64,000 bases of DNA from Linnemannia elongata (taxonomy: Eukaryota > Mortierellomycota > Mortierellomycetes > Mortierellales > Mortierellaceae), in assembly GCA_036320915.1 (NCBI GenBank), contig JAXBDG010000014.1, positions 310,001-374,000 on the forward strand, in the 5' to 3' direction. Below, in pieces: positions 1-9,472 of this stretch. A program made the translations under genes and the position numbers. Numbering within the stretch: position 1 is the first letter of the stretch; each line of letters starts with the position of its first letter. The notes under the pieces are model-generated. The model was given only the letters and a program-made list of their open reading frames with translations, did no database searches and was not told the DNA's origin.

Positions 1-222
1 GGTCGTCAAGTTGCGACTCTTCACAACCAGCGTGATTTTATTTTCTTCAGGAGACATCGTTATGTGTTCAAGAACGCAAAGAGGGTCAATTTGCAGGAGT
101 TGGGACCAAGGTTCACATTGAAGCTGAAGTGGTTGCAGAAGGGGACCTTTGATAGGAAGGGAGAGCATGAATGGATGTTTAAGCCCGAGATGGAGACCAG
201 TCGTCGTCGTTTCTTCCTTTAA
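1..222 (+). CDS. RPF1: Ribosome production factor 1 (Brix domain), C-terminal end only
   Basis: The first 222 bases read as one open frame of 73 residues ending in TAA at 220-222; the 5' part lies outside the window. The piece contains [18 protein letters not shown], then [20 protein letters not shown], and ends in ETSRRRFFL. This is the C-terminal half of the Brix domain as found in Rpf1/BXDC5, a nucleolar protein that helps assemble the 5S particle and 60S pre-ribosome. Family assignment is from recalled motif similarity. Other Brix proteins (Imp4, Brx1, Ssf1, Rpf2) share the fold, but the GPRFTLKL and SRRRF ending fits Rpf1 best. No intron is needed in the visible part. Confidence 0.88.
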   Translation, partial: GRQVATLHNQRDFIFFRRHRYVFKNAKRVNLQELGPRFTLKLKWLQKGTFDRKGEHEWMFKPEMETSRRRFFL

Positions 223-642
223 GGAGCATTTCTTTTCATTCCAAAGAGAACCAGGACAAACAACAAGCATGCATGTACACTACTACCTATTTTTTCAGCA
301 TTAAAATCACATCCATCATCATCATCATATACGTTCTCGCTGTCATGGATGTCGGAAAAGAATTGCACGCCAAGGCGGACCGATGCAGAAATCGATAGGG
401 CATGCAGGTAGGCGTCATGACCTTGATTGACCTTGCCCTGTAAGCTGCCTTTGAGATCAGGACTAAAGAAGTCAACCTTCTAGAGCCACCTGCCACAAAA
501 GATGAGGGTCTCTGGCAGCCAGTTTACCACTAATGGGGGAAAAAAGGCAAAACGTTAGATGCAAGTAGCCTTTGGATTCACCCCTTGACGAGTAAGCCAT
601 TGTTCAGTTTATTTCATTGAATGGCATTCGGTCAACTTCATG
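223..642. other. Intergenic spacer between convergent genes
   Basis: This 420-base stretch lies between the 3' end of RPF1 (+) and the 3' end of the NACHT gene (-), so it should hold both 3' UTRs. I see a short imperfect ATC/ATG repeat near 307-330 and no convincing coding frame. Confidence 0.6.
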
Positions 643-3600
643 CTACCACTCCTTCATGCTTAACCTAATAGCAGCCTCAAGATCCCGCGCATAATCTTCG
701 TCCAACCCATCGTCACCATCATTAGCACCATATCGTATCGACGCCTGCCACTGCTGGTCTTCCATGCTCATGGCGATAGCCGCATCCAGATCCCAATCCT
801 CTTCCCTTTCTGACAGCAAACCATCACTTGATAATCCACCACCGTCTAGGCTCGACAAACGCCAATTATCCTTCAAACTCAGCGGAATCTTGTCCTCCGT
901 GTTCGACTCGCTCTCCTCTGTCAACAAGCCATCTATTTTGGCTCCGCGTTGCATAAGCAGCTGTATGTTGACATTCGTGAGACCAGACGCGCCCTCAAAT
1001 ATTACACCCGATACAACAAGCTGGCCAATGTTTGACCCCCAAAGCATCGCGACATGAACATCCTTCTCGTCAGGGGAACTCATCACTCGCCAAACGCGGA
1101 CGGAATGATCCTCACAACCAGTGACAAACTCAAGGGGCCCGGTTGGTCTCCAAGCAACACTGTGGATCCCTCCAAAGAATCCAGAAACAGTATTTGTGAG
1201 CTCCCATCTCTCCTCGGAACCTGCTTGACGACGCCAAAGCCGGACCGTCTTGTCGTCCCCACCAGATACAATCCATTCCCCGCACGGAGAGTAAGCAACA
1301 CAGCTGACCGTGGTAGAATGTCCAAAACGCAACCTGATCTCGGGTCGGCCAAACGCAAGGTCCCAAATGTAGATGGTTGAGTTCCAAGTCCCAATGGCAA
1401 TCTGCTCGCCGGAAGGAGAGTAAGCTAACGCCGATACCATGAGCCCACTCAGCTGTAACGTCCTCAAGCACAGTCCAGACTGTGTATCCGTAATGGACAT
1501 AGACTCACTCATACTACCCACCGCAAGCCGACTGCCGCAAGGCGAGAACGCCAAGCAATAGAAACCACCATGCGAGGGATCGGCAAGTGTTCGCCCCTCT
1601 CCAGTACCGTCAGCGTTCCAAATCCTTGCAGTCTGGTCCATACTTGAAGAAGCTATCCAGCGACCGCATGGTGAGTACGCCAGGCAGAGTAGGGTGTTTT
1701 GATGGCCCCTCCAGACAGCTTCATTTGCACCCGTCAGACAACTCCATGATCGGATAACGTTATCGTAACCAGCAGTGGCGATCCGGCAGCCGTCAGGAGA
1801 AAACTCCACCGCGTCGATCAACCCCCTCTGTGTTAACATCGCCGACTCAGGCGCGCCAGTCAGAGAATCCCATCGGCGTATCGACATGTCCTTGCTGCCA
1901 GTAGAGACCCACTTGCCGTCAGGAGAGTACGACACCTTGAAGACGGCTCCATTATGACGATCCTGCTCAAAGCTCGACCCGCTCGCGTTCACCTCCCACA
2001 AACGCACCTTGCCGTCATCGCCTCCAGAAGCTACATGTAGGCCATCCGGTGAGAACGAGACAGTACGGACAGCGTCCCTGTGACCGGTCAAGACAGAAAC
2101 GCAGGTACCCACAGATGCGTCCCACAATCTAATTGTAGAATCGGAACAAGACGAGGCTATCCACTGACTGTTTGGCGAAAATGTAACGCTTGTAACCGAT
2201 TGACCTCTGGTATGACCGCGAAGGACCAAAGTAAACCCTCTCGTTATGCAATCCCAGAGCTGGACCTCTCCCTCATCATGACCTGTCGCAATCGTTCGAC
2301 CATCTGGCGAATAGGCTAGACACCGAACGGCCCCATACGGACACTCGCACACTGCGCCTGGCTTTCCTGTTGCCGGATCCCAGAAGCGAATTGTCCCATC
2401 CTCCCCGCCCGATGCGAGTTGTTTTCCGTCGGGAGAATAGGCCAATCCATTGACACCTTTTACATGGCGCACCAAGACCAAGACTGTCTCGCATGTCTTC
2501 GAATCCCACAGTCGCACTGTCGAATCACTGCTTGCAGAGGCGATCCTCTGGCCGCAAGGAGAAAAGGCAATGCGGGTCACACTGCCAGTATGGCCGTCTA
2601 ACGAAAGGGACTCGCTGCTGTGGATATCCCATAGTTGCAACATGTTGTCGCCAATTCCTGAAACCAATTGGTGGCCGTTGGGCGAGAAGGCGATGTCGAG
2701 AGCTCGAAGCTGATGTCCATGAGTATATAGACTGCGGTTTATTGTCCAGGTAGCGATGTCGTAAGTGTCAATAACACCACTGTCAAGCCCCACAGCGAGG
2801 TGCGTACCGTCGGGTGAGAAGACACAGGTAAGCACTTGAGCGAACCTTTCCAAGTAAGGTAGCTCTCCAAAACGAACATCTGCCAGCCGTGCGTTGGATA
2901 GGTCGACATGTCGTAGCCAACTCCTCGCGAAATTGACGCCAACCAGGTCGGCTCCTTGGAACTGCGCAGAGTCAAATTGGCCACCAGAGAGATCGGCCCC
3001 TGGGATGCGGACACCTCGTAGGTTGGCTCCATTGAAAGTGACACCAGCTCGCACTAGGATGGTAATGGCGTTGGTCGCGGCAATAGCGGCAGCGGCATCG
3101 GTCTTGGATCGTTGAATGATGGCAAGGAGCTGGCTCTTGTAGCTGGCGTGCTTTTGAACCCGCTCGCATAGGAACTGGATAACAGCAGGCTCGCTGAGAA
3201 GGCTGCGCTTAAAGAAGGGGCTGTCGACATCAAGCGACTGAATACCGGTAGCGCTAGGAATTGGTTGCCGGGAAAACTCATCGTTGTCGCATCGAGTGCT
3301 GGGATTGAAGAAGATGCGGGAGAAAAAGTATTCCTGGATGGATCGGTGAAGAAACCGGAACTGGCTGCCGGTTCGGGTCAAAGGAGATGATTCTCGCAAC
3401 ATGCGGATCACTGGATCAGGACCGAAGAACTCTTCTTGCCACGACTCTTTGTCTCTGAGGTGGACATACTGGACCACAGGGTTTCCGTCCTGCTTTTCAA
3501 AGACCGCCGACGCCAATTTCATTGAAAATTCGATGCCCATCGAGACAAAATCTGCCTCCAAAAGTTGCTCCAATGTGGCGCGCTCATGAGCGGCAAGGCT

Positions 3601-4770
3601 ACTTCTCTCTAGACGTCGCTTATTGACATCCAGCCAATGGACAACAAATATGTCGTAAAGCTGTACATGAGTGACAAAGACAGCTGAAAGATCCTTGTGG
3701 CCCTCAGTGACTTCCGGCAATGCCTCCAATGCGAGTGTCAGGAGGAATGGATTCTTGACAAGGTCCAAAAGGTTGGGGATGGTAGTCAACTTGTCCATGT
3801 AATCGTGTGTGTTCCATGTCCGCGGTTCGAGCGGAACATACTGCTCGACATATCTCTCTATTTGATCCTTGGAGAAGGGAGCAATGGTGGCCTCGTAGAA
3901 GAGGTCAGGAGTTCGCCGATTGTAATGGTCACCTCCCTGAGGCACAAAGCGACCGAGGTAATCATGGCCGAGATACTGAGTCCTGCAACTAATCAGCATC
4001 TTGACATTCCATTGCCCGGGACGGTTGAAAAGGTTGGATGTGTGAAGGTTGGTAGTGAGTTGGCTCTCATCGTAACCGTCGCAGATGAGAATAAACTGGC
4101 AGTGCTCCTTCAGTTCCAGGATCTGAGTCTTGGGAAATCCGTAAGCCTTGAGCTGTTTCCCGATCAAATCGTCTTCTGGGTTTCGGATGGTAGGCAGGTT
4201 GATGAACAGAGGAAAAGGATCACCACTCTTGTAGGATCGTAAGAGTTCCAGTTCGAGGTACTTGTTGAACGTCGACTTCCCAGCTCCAGAATCGCCTAGG
4301 ATGAGCATGACCTGGCGCTTGCTCTTCAAGAACTCTTGCACCTTGTCCATGAGGAGGAAGAGGTCGTTATCTCGGGTTTGGAGGTTCGCCTTGGCCATAG
4401 CCGTAGGAGGGATGTAATTTGACAGACATGTGTCCTTCGATTGCTTTAGTAGGACTTTGTGAAGATTGTGCTCTGCAAGTGATACACTCGGCGATGTATC
4501 CTCCAGATGAAGTTGGTTCATAGCAGGAGAACTGAGCAAGGGGGTGCTGCTGATTGGAGAAATGAGGGAGAGCGGTGATCTAGCTTGCTTTTGAGGAACC
4601 TGAGAAGCGGGCGACTTGATCGACCCATTGGTCTTCACCTTGCTCTTGAATTTGACGACAACCATTGACTTGCGGGATTTTTCACGCTTCTTGGTCGTTG
4701 GGGAGGCAACTGAACTGTCACCTTCGTCAGAAGGAGGGGTAGGTTGCTCACCATGACCACCGTTAAGCAT
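643..4770 (-). CDS. NACHT - pentapeptide - 14xWD40 protein with two C-terminal ubiquitin-interacting motifs
   Basis: Single exon, 1375 aa, ATG at 4770. Residues 1-100 are Ser/Pro-rich and basic (KKREKSRKS) with no effector domain I recognise. YIPP at about 119-122 precedes the NACHT NTPase. Its P-loop is GDSGAGKST (159-167) with K165 and S166 intact, and Walker B is FILICDGYDE (226-235). Pentapeptide repeats (GANLRGVRIPGADLSG) span about 578-634. Fourteen WD40 repeats with the recurring SPDG/SPCG signature run from about 645 to 1270, enough for two seven-bladed propellers. After the usual conserved tail there is an acidic extension with two good UIM matches, DLDAAIAMSMED (about 1327-1338) and DLEAAIRLSMKE (about 1363-1374), each with the L..A...S spacing. 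The architecture is that of fungal STAND/NLR-like signalling ATPases, in which ligand-dependent oligomerisation is expected. Ubiquitin binding is inferred from the motif alone. The WD repeats differ clearly from one another, so they are not recent copies. Confidence 0.93.
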   Translation of the reverse strand: MLNGGHGEQPTPPSDEGDSSVASPTTKKREKSRKSMVVVKFKSKVKTNGSIKSPASQVPQKQARSPLSLISPISSTPLLSSPAMNQLHLEDTSPSVSLAEHNLHKVLLKQSKDTCLSNYIPPTAMAKANLQTRDNDLFLLMDKVQEFLKSKRQVMLILGDSGAGKSTFNKYLELELLRSYKSGDPFPLFINLPTIRNPEDDLIGKQLKAYGFPKTQILELKEHCQFILICDGYDESQLTTNLHTSNLFNRPGQWNVKMLISCRTQYLGHDYLGRFVPQGGDHYNRRTPDLFYEATIAPFSKDQIERYVEQYVPLEPRTWNTHDYMDKLTTIPNLLDLVKNPFLLTLALEALPEVTEGHKDLSAVFVTHVQLYDIFVVHWLDVNKRRLERSSLAAHERATLEQLLEADFVSMGIEFSMKLASAVFEKQDGNPVVQYVHLRDKESWQEEFFGPDPVIRMLRESSPLTRTGSQFRFLHRSIQEYFFSRIFFNPSTRCDNDEFSRQPIPSATGIQSLDVDSPFFKRSLLSEPAVIQFLCERVQKHASYKSQLLAIIQRSKTDAAAAIAATNAITILVRAGVTFNGANLRGVRIPGADLSGGQFDSAQFQGADLVGVNFARSWLRHVDLSNARLADVRFGELPYLERFAQVLTCVFSPDGTHLAVGLDSGVIDTYDIATWTINRSLYTHGHQLRALDIAFSPNGHQLVSGIGDNMLQLWDIHSSESLSLDGHTGSVTRIAFSPCGQRIASASSDSTVRLWDSKTCETVLVLVRHVKGVNGLAYSPDGKQLASGGEDGTIRFWDPATGKPGAVCECPYGAVRCLAYSPDGRTIATGHDEGEVQLWDCITRGFTLVLRGHTRGQSVTSVTFSPNSQWIASSCSDSTIRLWDASVGTCVSVLTGHRDAVRTVSFSPDGLHVASGGDDGKVRLWEVNASGSSFEQDRHNGAVFKVSYSPDGKWVSTGSKDMSIRRWDSLTGAPESAMLTQRGLIDAVEFSPDGCRIATAGYDNVIRSWSCLTGANEAVWRGHQNTLLCLAYSPCGRWIASSSMDQTARIWNADGTGEGRTLADPSHGGFYCLAFSPCGSRLAVGSMSESMSITDTQSGLCLRTLQLSGLMVSALAYSPSGEQIAIGTWNSTIYIWDLAFGRPEIRLRFGHSTTVSCVAYSPCGEWIVSGGDDKTVRLWRRQAGSEERWELTNTVSGFFGGIHSVAWRPTGPLEFVTGCEDHSVRVWRVMSSPDEKDVHVAMLWGSNIGQLVVSGVIFEGASGLTNVNIQLLMQRGAKIDGLLTEESESNTEDKIPLSLKDNWRLSSLDGGGLSSDGLLSEREEDWDLDAAIAMSMEDQQWQASIRYGANDGDDGLDEDYARDLEAAIRLSMKEW

Positions 4771-4916
4771 AATGAAATATCTGTAAACAAGAAAGTAAAT
4801 AAACGAGTAAATATATCGTCTTATCAGGTTGCGAACGGGTAAAAATATGTCAGTTCATATTTACCTCCGCCCGGAGTGAAGTTTTTAGTGAGACCCTTAG
4901 GACGAAATATGTTTGG

Positions 4917-5620
4917 CTTGTGGCAGGAGGAGCAAGGCAACAGTGGTAGTAGGTGCGGAGTGAAAGGGGTGAAGAGCCTTTGACAATGGGAAAAAAAAAT
5001 GAGTCCAACGTTAGAACACTGTCTTCGCCAGTTTATGCTACTGACAGTTTCGACCACGGCGCTCGGGAGTTTTTGTGCTTCATACCAACGTGGAACCACG
5101 AGGTGTTCGTTAGCAGATGCAGATTTTTGAAAGGCAGCAGGAGGTATGTCGAGACACGTGGCAAATGGTTGCAGGTATCGAAGGTGGCAGGAGCAGTGAG
5201 GTGGCAGAGGTTAACGGTGACAAGGGACAAAGGCCTTCTCAACTGTGAGCAAAAAAATGTGGTAAGTTAGAAACACGTCTTCGCCAGGTTGCTCCGCTGT
5301 CTGGTAAGACGAAATGCTTACTACTTCATACCGACGTGTGTTCGGAGGTTGTTCTCGTTTGCAGTCGCTGGTTCCTGCAAGGCGACAGAAGGTATAGAGA
5401 GACTGGTAGCGAAGGTGGGCGGAGTAGGAAGGTGGCAGTGGGTGCAGAGGGACAAGAAACAAGGCGTCTTTTCGACTATGAACAACAACAAAAGGTCGTA
5501 TTTTAGACGTTTTAAGTCTTCGCCAATTGTACTCGATGTGAGGTCAGCCAGTCTAAAGTCCTGTCGCTTTCATACCGACGCGTGTCCGTGTTCCTGGCGT
5601 TTATAAATGCTGATTCCTGA
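4917..5620. repeat. Three and a half degenerate tandem copies of a ~250-bp unit
   Basis: The anchor GTCTTCGCCA recurs at 5021, 5277 and 5516. Each is followed by a CATACC(A/G)ACG block (about 5081, 5328, 5571). In the first two full copies this is followed by a GGTGGCAG/GGGACAA block. A partial leading copy (GGCAGGAGGAGCAAGG and onward) lies at about 4922-5010. Spacings are 256 and 239 bases. The copies have substitutions and small indels, so this is an old tandem array. Confidence 0.7.
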
Positions 5621-5706
5621 AAGGGTGGTGGTCTGATGAGCAGACAAAAAGGGACAATCAATGGGGACGCTGATGAGGAATCAAGTCGGAGTGAAAGTGT
5701 TGTTGT

Positions 5707-5790
5707 TGAAGAGGAAGAGGAAGAGGAAGAGGAAGAGTAAGAGGAAGAGAAAGGGAAGAGGAAAAGGAAGAGGAAGAGGAAGAGGAAGAC
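5707..5790 (+). repeat. (GAAGAG)n purine simple repeat
   Basis: Imperfect hexamer array, almost pure purine on the + strand, with occasional GTAAGAG and GGAAAAG units. It matches polypurine tracts seen elsewhere in the spacers of this window. Confidence 0.85.
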
Positions 5791-6133
5791 TTGTAACAGA
5801 AAAAAAACAAAAAGGGGAAAAACGAGCGAACAAGCCTCCCCACACAGCACAGGCAAAAGTAGACGTTAAATGTACACGCCCCATGCCCAAGGGGAAGGGG
5901 GTAATTATCGTTACAAGGGAGGATTGGATGGGTAAAGTAGCATGTTGCATTGAACGTTTAGGTGCGGATTAGATGAGCAAAGCAAAGAGAGAGATGGTTC
6001 TCTTTAATTCTTTGTTTTTTCCACGGCTCCAGAACTCTCCGCCCCTCGCTACCGCGCACAGACCAACACCAGGCACTAGAAAGAAAAGTCAGAGTATTCG
6101 TCTCATTTTAATACGCAGCGTTAACTGGGGCTA

Positions 6134-8036
6134 CTAAGAGGGGAAGAAGGGAGTACGTGCCTTTGACAGTAGTGGCCAGTGCTCAGGGATCCACTCCACT
6201 TCCTTGGCATCTTTCGAAAATCTGAAATACTTCGTCTCCGGGACAATCGACCCACCAACTTTTTCAAGCTTACTCAGCCTTCTCAACAAGTCCAGAAACC
6301 CCGGTCTATCAACATCACTGCCTCGAAGATGCAACATCCCTGGCAGGGGTCTTTCCTCCGACTTGAAAGAACCGACAATCGACCCCCGCGCGTTGAAGTA
6401 CGTTCTGCCAATGTAGAGGAATACCAGATTCTTCAACTCTGCGATCTGTCGGTAAAAGGCCTCGAGTTGGGAAAACATATGTTTATCTTCCGCTGTAGGT
6501 GGGGATGGTGGTGTCTTGAGGTAGTATGGTATGTAATCCGTGCCTGGAGGCGACGACTGTGAAGGGATGATGTTGACGTTCATTGACAGGTACCTCATCT
6601 TGGTACTCGCCCAAGGGGAGGCGACGGCATCGCTCAGGTCGATACAAGTAGAGTGAAAATCCACGTACTCCAGACCCTCGCATAACGCCAGAATCATTCG
6701 CAAGGCTGAACTTTGAGCTGGCGAATGGATCTTGACCATTTGAAGAGAGCAAGCGTGCCGCGGGAATGTCCTTCTTGCTGTGGCGGCATCCAATAGGGGA
6801 CGAGTTAATGAGTAATAGTCCAGCGTCCTCAGTCGATTCTCCGGTAAAGTCTCCATGATTTTATATGGTGATAACGCCTCGCCGGTCAATTTGATGTTGT
6901 GGAGGCGGGGACAGATTCTGCCAATGTCACCTGCATCGAACCCAACAGGAACAGTATGGTAAACCATCCGTATTGTTTCCAGGCCAGAGCACTGCTGGAA
7001 AATAGAAAGTAACTCCTCCTTCGTGGCGCTGTCCTTCCAATCTTCCAGGCTCAAGTCGCGTACGTTGACCAAATGAGTTGTCCTCCGAGGCAAGGCTTCC
7101 ACCCCGCCATTTTCAATCCGACTACCGATGTCAGAGCTATCGAAACCCTCCCGCAAACAAGGGTGTACTCGCTCTAAGCACAACCGCTTGATCGACGATG
7201 GGCAACCAAAGAAAAGCGCCTTTGCAATTCCATGATAACTGCCCCTACGACACAGGTTGATGGCCAGCCGCTCTAGATTGACCATATCCAGTAATGTTGA
7301 CGTGATCATTTGAGCGCTCCAAAAGTCCCTGACCGAGAGTCCGTCAACATGCAGGTCGCGGAGCTGTGGTAGACGTCGAAGAACCCCGCAGAGGCGAATG
7401 ATGCTCGCTTGGGATTACGGTGGTTTGGAAGAACGTATGGATTATCGTGTTCAAGCTGGGACCAAGTAAGCGACAGCTCCAACCGTACAAGCTGAGTCAT
7501 TGCCAGTAAGGGAACCAGTCCGAAGGCATCGCGGGTGGCGGAGGAGAATAGGTGAGGTGTCGATGACGAGGGTATGTTTGAAGGCTGGGCGTATAAATTG
7601 TCGGTAGGCTGAGCCTCTCAAGTATCTGTCGGCTGCGGAATGAACGAAACGTCTTGCTGCTGTTGCCGAGACACGTCCAGCGAGGAAATTGACATGCCAT
7701 TGTCATTGCTGTTGCCGTTGTTGTTATCGTCGTGGGCAGCCGTGGCGTGAAAGTAGTAGATAAAGAAAAAAACCCAACTCCTCCAGGTCCTGACATGACG
7801 AATATTCCTCGCCAAGGCCCTCAATCCCTCGGGAAACTCCCACAAGTTGGTGCCTCCGGTTTCGGCGCTACTGTACTGTGGTATGTTTTGATGTCTCGGT
7901 AAAAGGCTGGAGTGACCAATTGTTGCATGTGTCGACTAGTCTGCATGAGGTTGGAGATGTCGTTCTTGCTGAGGTGAGAGGCAACCAGGTCGACCACCTC
8001 TGGGATGTCGAGGACTCTTGTTGATGCAGGCTTCAT
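6134..8036 (-). pseudogene. F-box/LRR-type gene broken by several frame changes
   Basis: The reading frame starts at ATG 8036 with an F-box-like segment (VLDIPEVVDLVASHLSKNDI, then MQTSRHMQQLVTPAFYRDI), and family-like sequence continues to the stop at 6134. The frame has to change at least three times. Near 7845 PKPEAPT passes to LWEFPEGLRALARN in another frame. Near 7620 a frame ends just before ERLSLPTIYTPS. Near 7410 LPNHRNPKRAS passes to IIRLCGVLRRLPQLRDLHVD. The last 391 codons are intact and leucine-rich. None of the joins coincides with an obvious GT...AG intron, so I call it a pseudogene. Clustered sequencing or assembly indels remain possible. Intact relatives are F-box adaptors that bring substrates to SCF ubiquitin ligases. 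Confidence 0.72.
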
Positions 8037-8063
8037 GGCGGGCGGAAAGGGCAGAACGATCAA

Positions 8064-9472
8064 AGGAGGGATGGATAAGGTTAAAAGAAAAAAAAAAAAA
8101 AAAAAAAAATGCCAAAGCCTGCGCTTTCTATCACCTTTTCCGACCAGTCTAGCAAGCCCTTCCCATGTAGATCCATGTCACCTTGGCTTTATTTCGCTTG
8201 AAACATTTATGTTGCATCCTATCTGAGTCTCCATAATACCCCGTACAGCTCAATTGACCGCCATTGAATGTGGGTTGTCGTAATAATCCATATCGCCTTC
8301 CATAACCAAGTCATCCTATCACAGCAAGAAAAAAGATGGGTTACTATCATTGCACCCAAACAGTCATTCTTCTACTAGCCCAGCAAAGTACACCCGCCCC
8401 CCACAACCTCAAAGGAACAAAAAAGTAACAACCAACAACGATATACACCCACAAAAAACAAACACCACTTCACCCCTTCCTAATCATCCAACAGAACAAG
8501 AAAATACGGGATGTTGGCGAGTCGCCTGACTTAAACTCCAACCGTTGCGAGACCCCCCTGTCAAATAAACAAAAAGGCCTCGTGGTTTTCTTTGGAAGCC
8601 AGTGCCCCCAAGCTTCAGGAGGAAGCTGGGGGTACGCTTTTGCTGGTTCGGTAGTCCTTGTCAAGCTGAACAAAAAGGAAGATGAAAAAGAAGTCCCTCC
8701 TGTTTATGAATGGATAACGTCTCTGTTTGTTCCTTATCGTAGCCTTGAGGTGGAGAGAAGAACACAACAGCCAGACAAAGATGACTTTCCTTTTGATGTT
8801 CTATGGAGGTTGTTGTTGGCCGTTGGTAGCGGGCGAATGATGATGACAGTAGTGTCCAGCGTGTTGAATCGTTGTGAGAAAAAGTGAGAAGCAGCAGGCA
8901 GGCAGGTAAGTGAGAAGCAGCAGGCAGGCAGGTAAGTGAGTGTGGGCGTATGAAGGGAGTACAGCTGGTTGGTAAGAAGGAGAAAGGGGTTAACACAACG
9001 AAGGGGGAGAAAAAATAAGGGGTGAGAAGAGACATGATCATGTGACCCCTCCATTTGCTTGGTTCCTGAAAGATCCAGGCACCGGAAACGTCTCGTTCGA
9101 GTCTCTGCTGGAAGAGTTAACTGGAATATCGTCTTGGAGGAATGGCCTGGTTACCTATGATCACGCAAACAACAGCAACAACTAAAGCTGTAAAATAAAA
9201 TCATGACGAAAAGAAGCAACTAATTGACCGTTCACCTTCTTGTGCGGGCAAAGGTTGTCTGTGCTTTGCCCTTGTTGCTTATTTCTTTGTCAAATGCGCA
9301 TGAAAATCGACCCCTCTCTGTTGTCTGAGAACGGTGGCAAAGGAAGGGAGGAAGGTCCTCAGCAAAGTGGCAATTGAACATGCCCTCCCAAAAAAAGGTC
9401 AAATAAACATTCTAACAAACTAGTTTGACGTTGTTTCTCTTTTCTCTTTCACGACAACACCTCCTTCCAAAA
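8064..9472. other. Long spacer upstream of both the F-box pseudogene and the kinase gene
   Basis: Divergent intergenic region. It holds an A-tract at about 8089-8109, a C/A-rich stretch (about 8390-8460), a perfect 26-bp tandem duplication (8884-8935) and T/C-rich sequence just before the kinase ATG. I see no coding region. Confidence 0.6.
8884..8935 (+). repeat. Perfect 26-bp tandem duplication
   Basis: Two identical 26-base units, 8884-8909 and 8910-8935, each starting GTGAGAAGCAGCAGGCAGGC and ending AGGTAA. A third partial unit (GTGAGTG) follows. Perfect identity suggests a recent slippage event. Confidence 0.92.

Larger units (their letters stand above)
4771..6133. other. Upstream region of the NACHT gene, repeat-rich
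   Basis: The stretch holds the promoter side of the NACHT gene, degenerate ~250-bp tandem repeats (4917-5620) and a (GAAGAG)n purine tract (5707-5790). Frames open through it are low-complexity and differ between the repeat copies, so no gene is called. The right end lies downstream of the F-box pseudogene. Confidence 0.6.

Noticed and set aside
8887..8935. CRISPR-like array
   Set aside because: The direct repeats are adjacent without spacers and the genome is eukaryotic.
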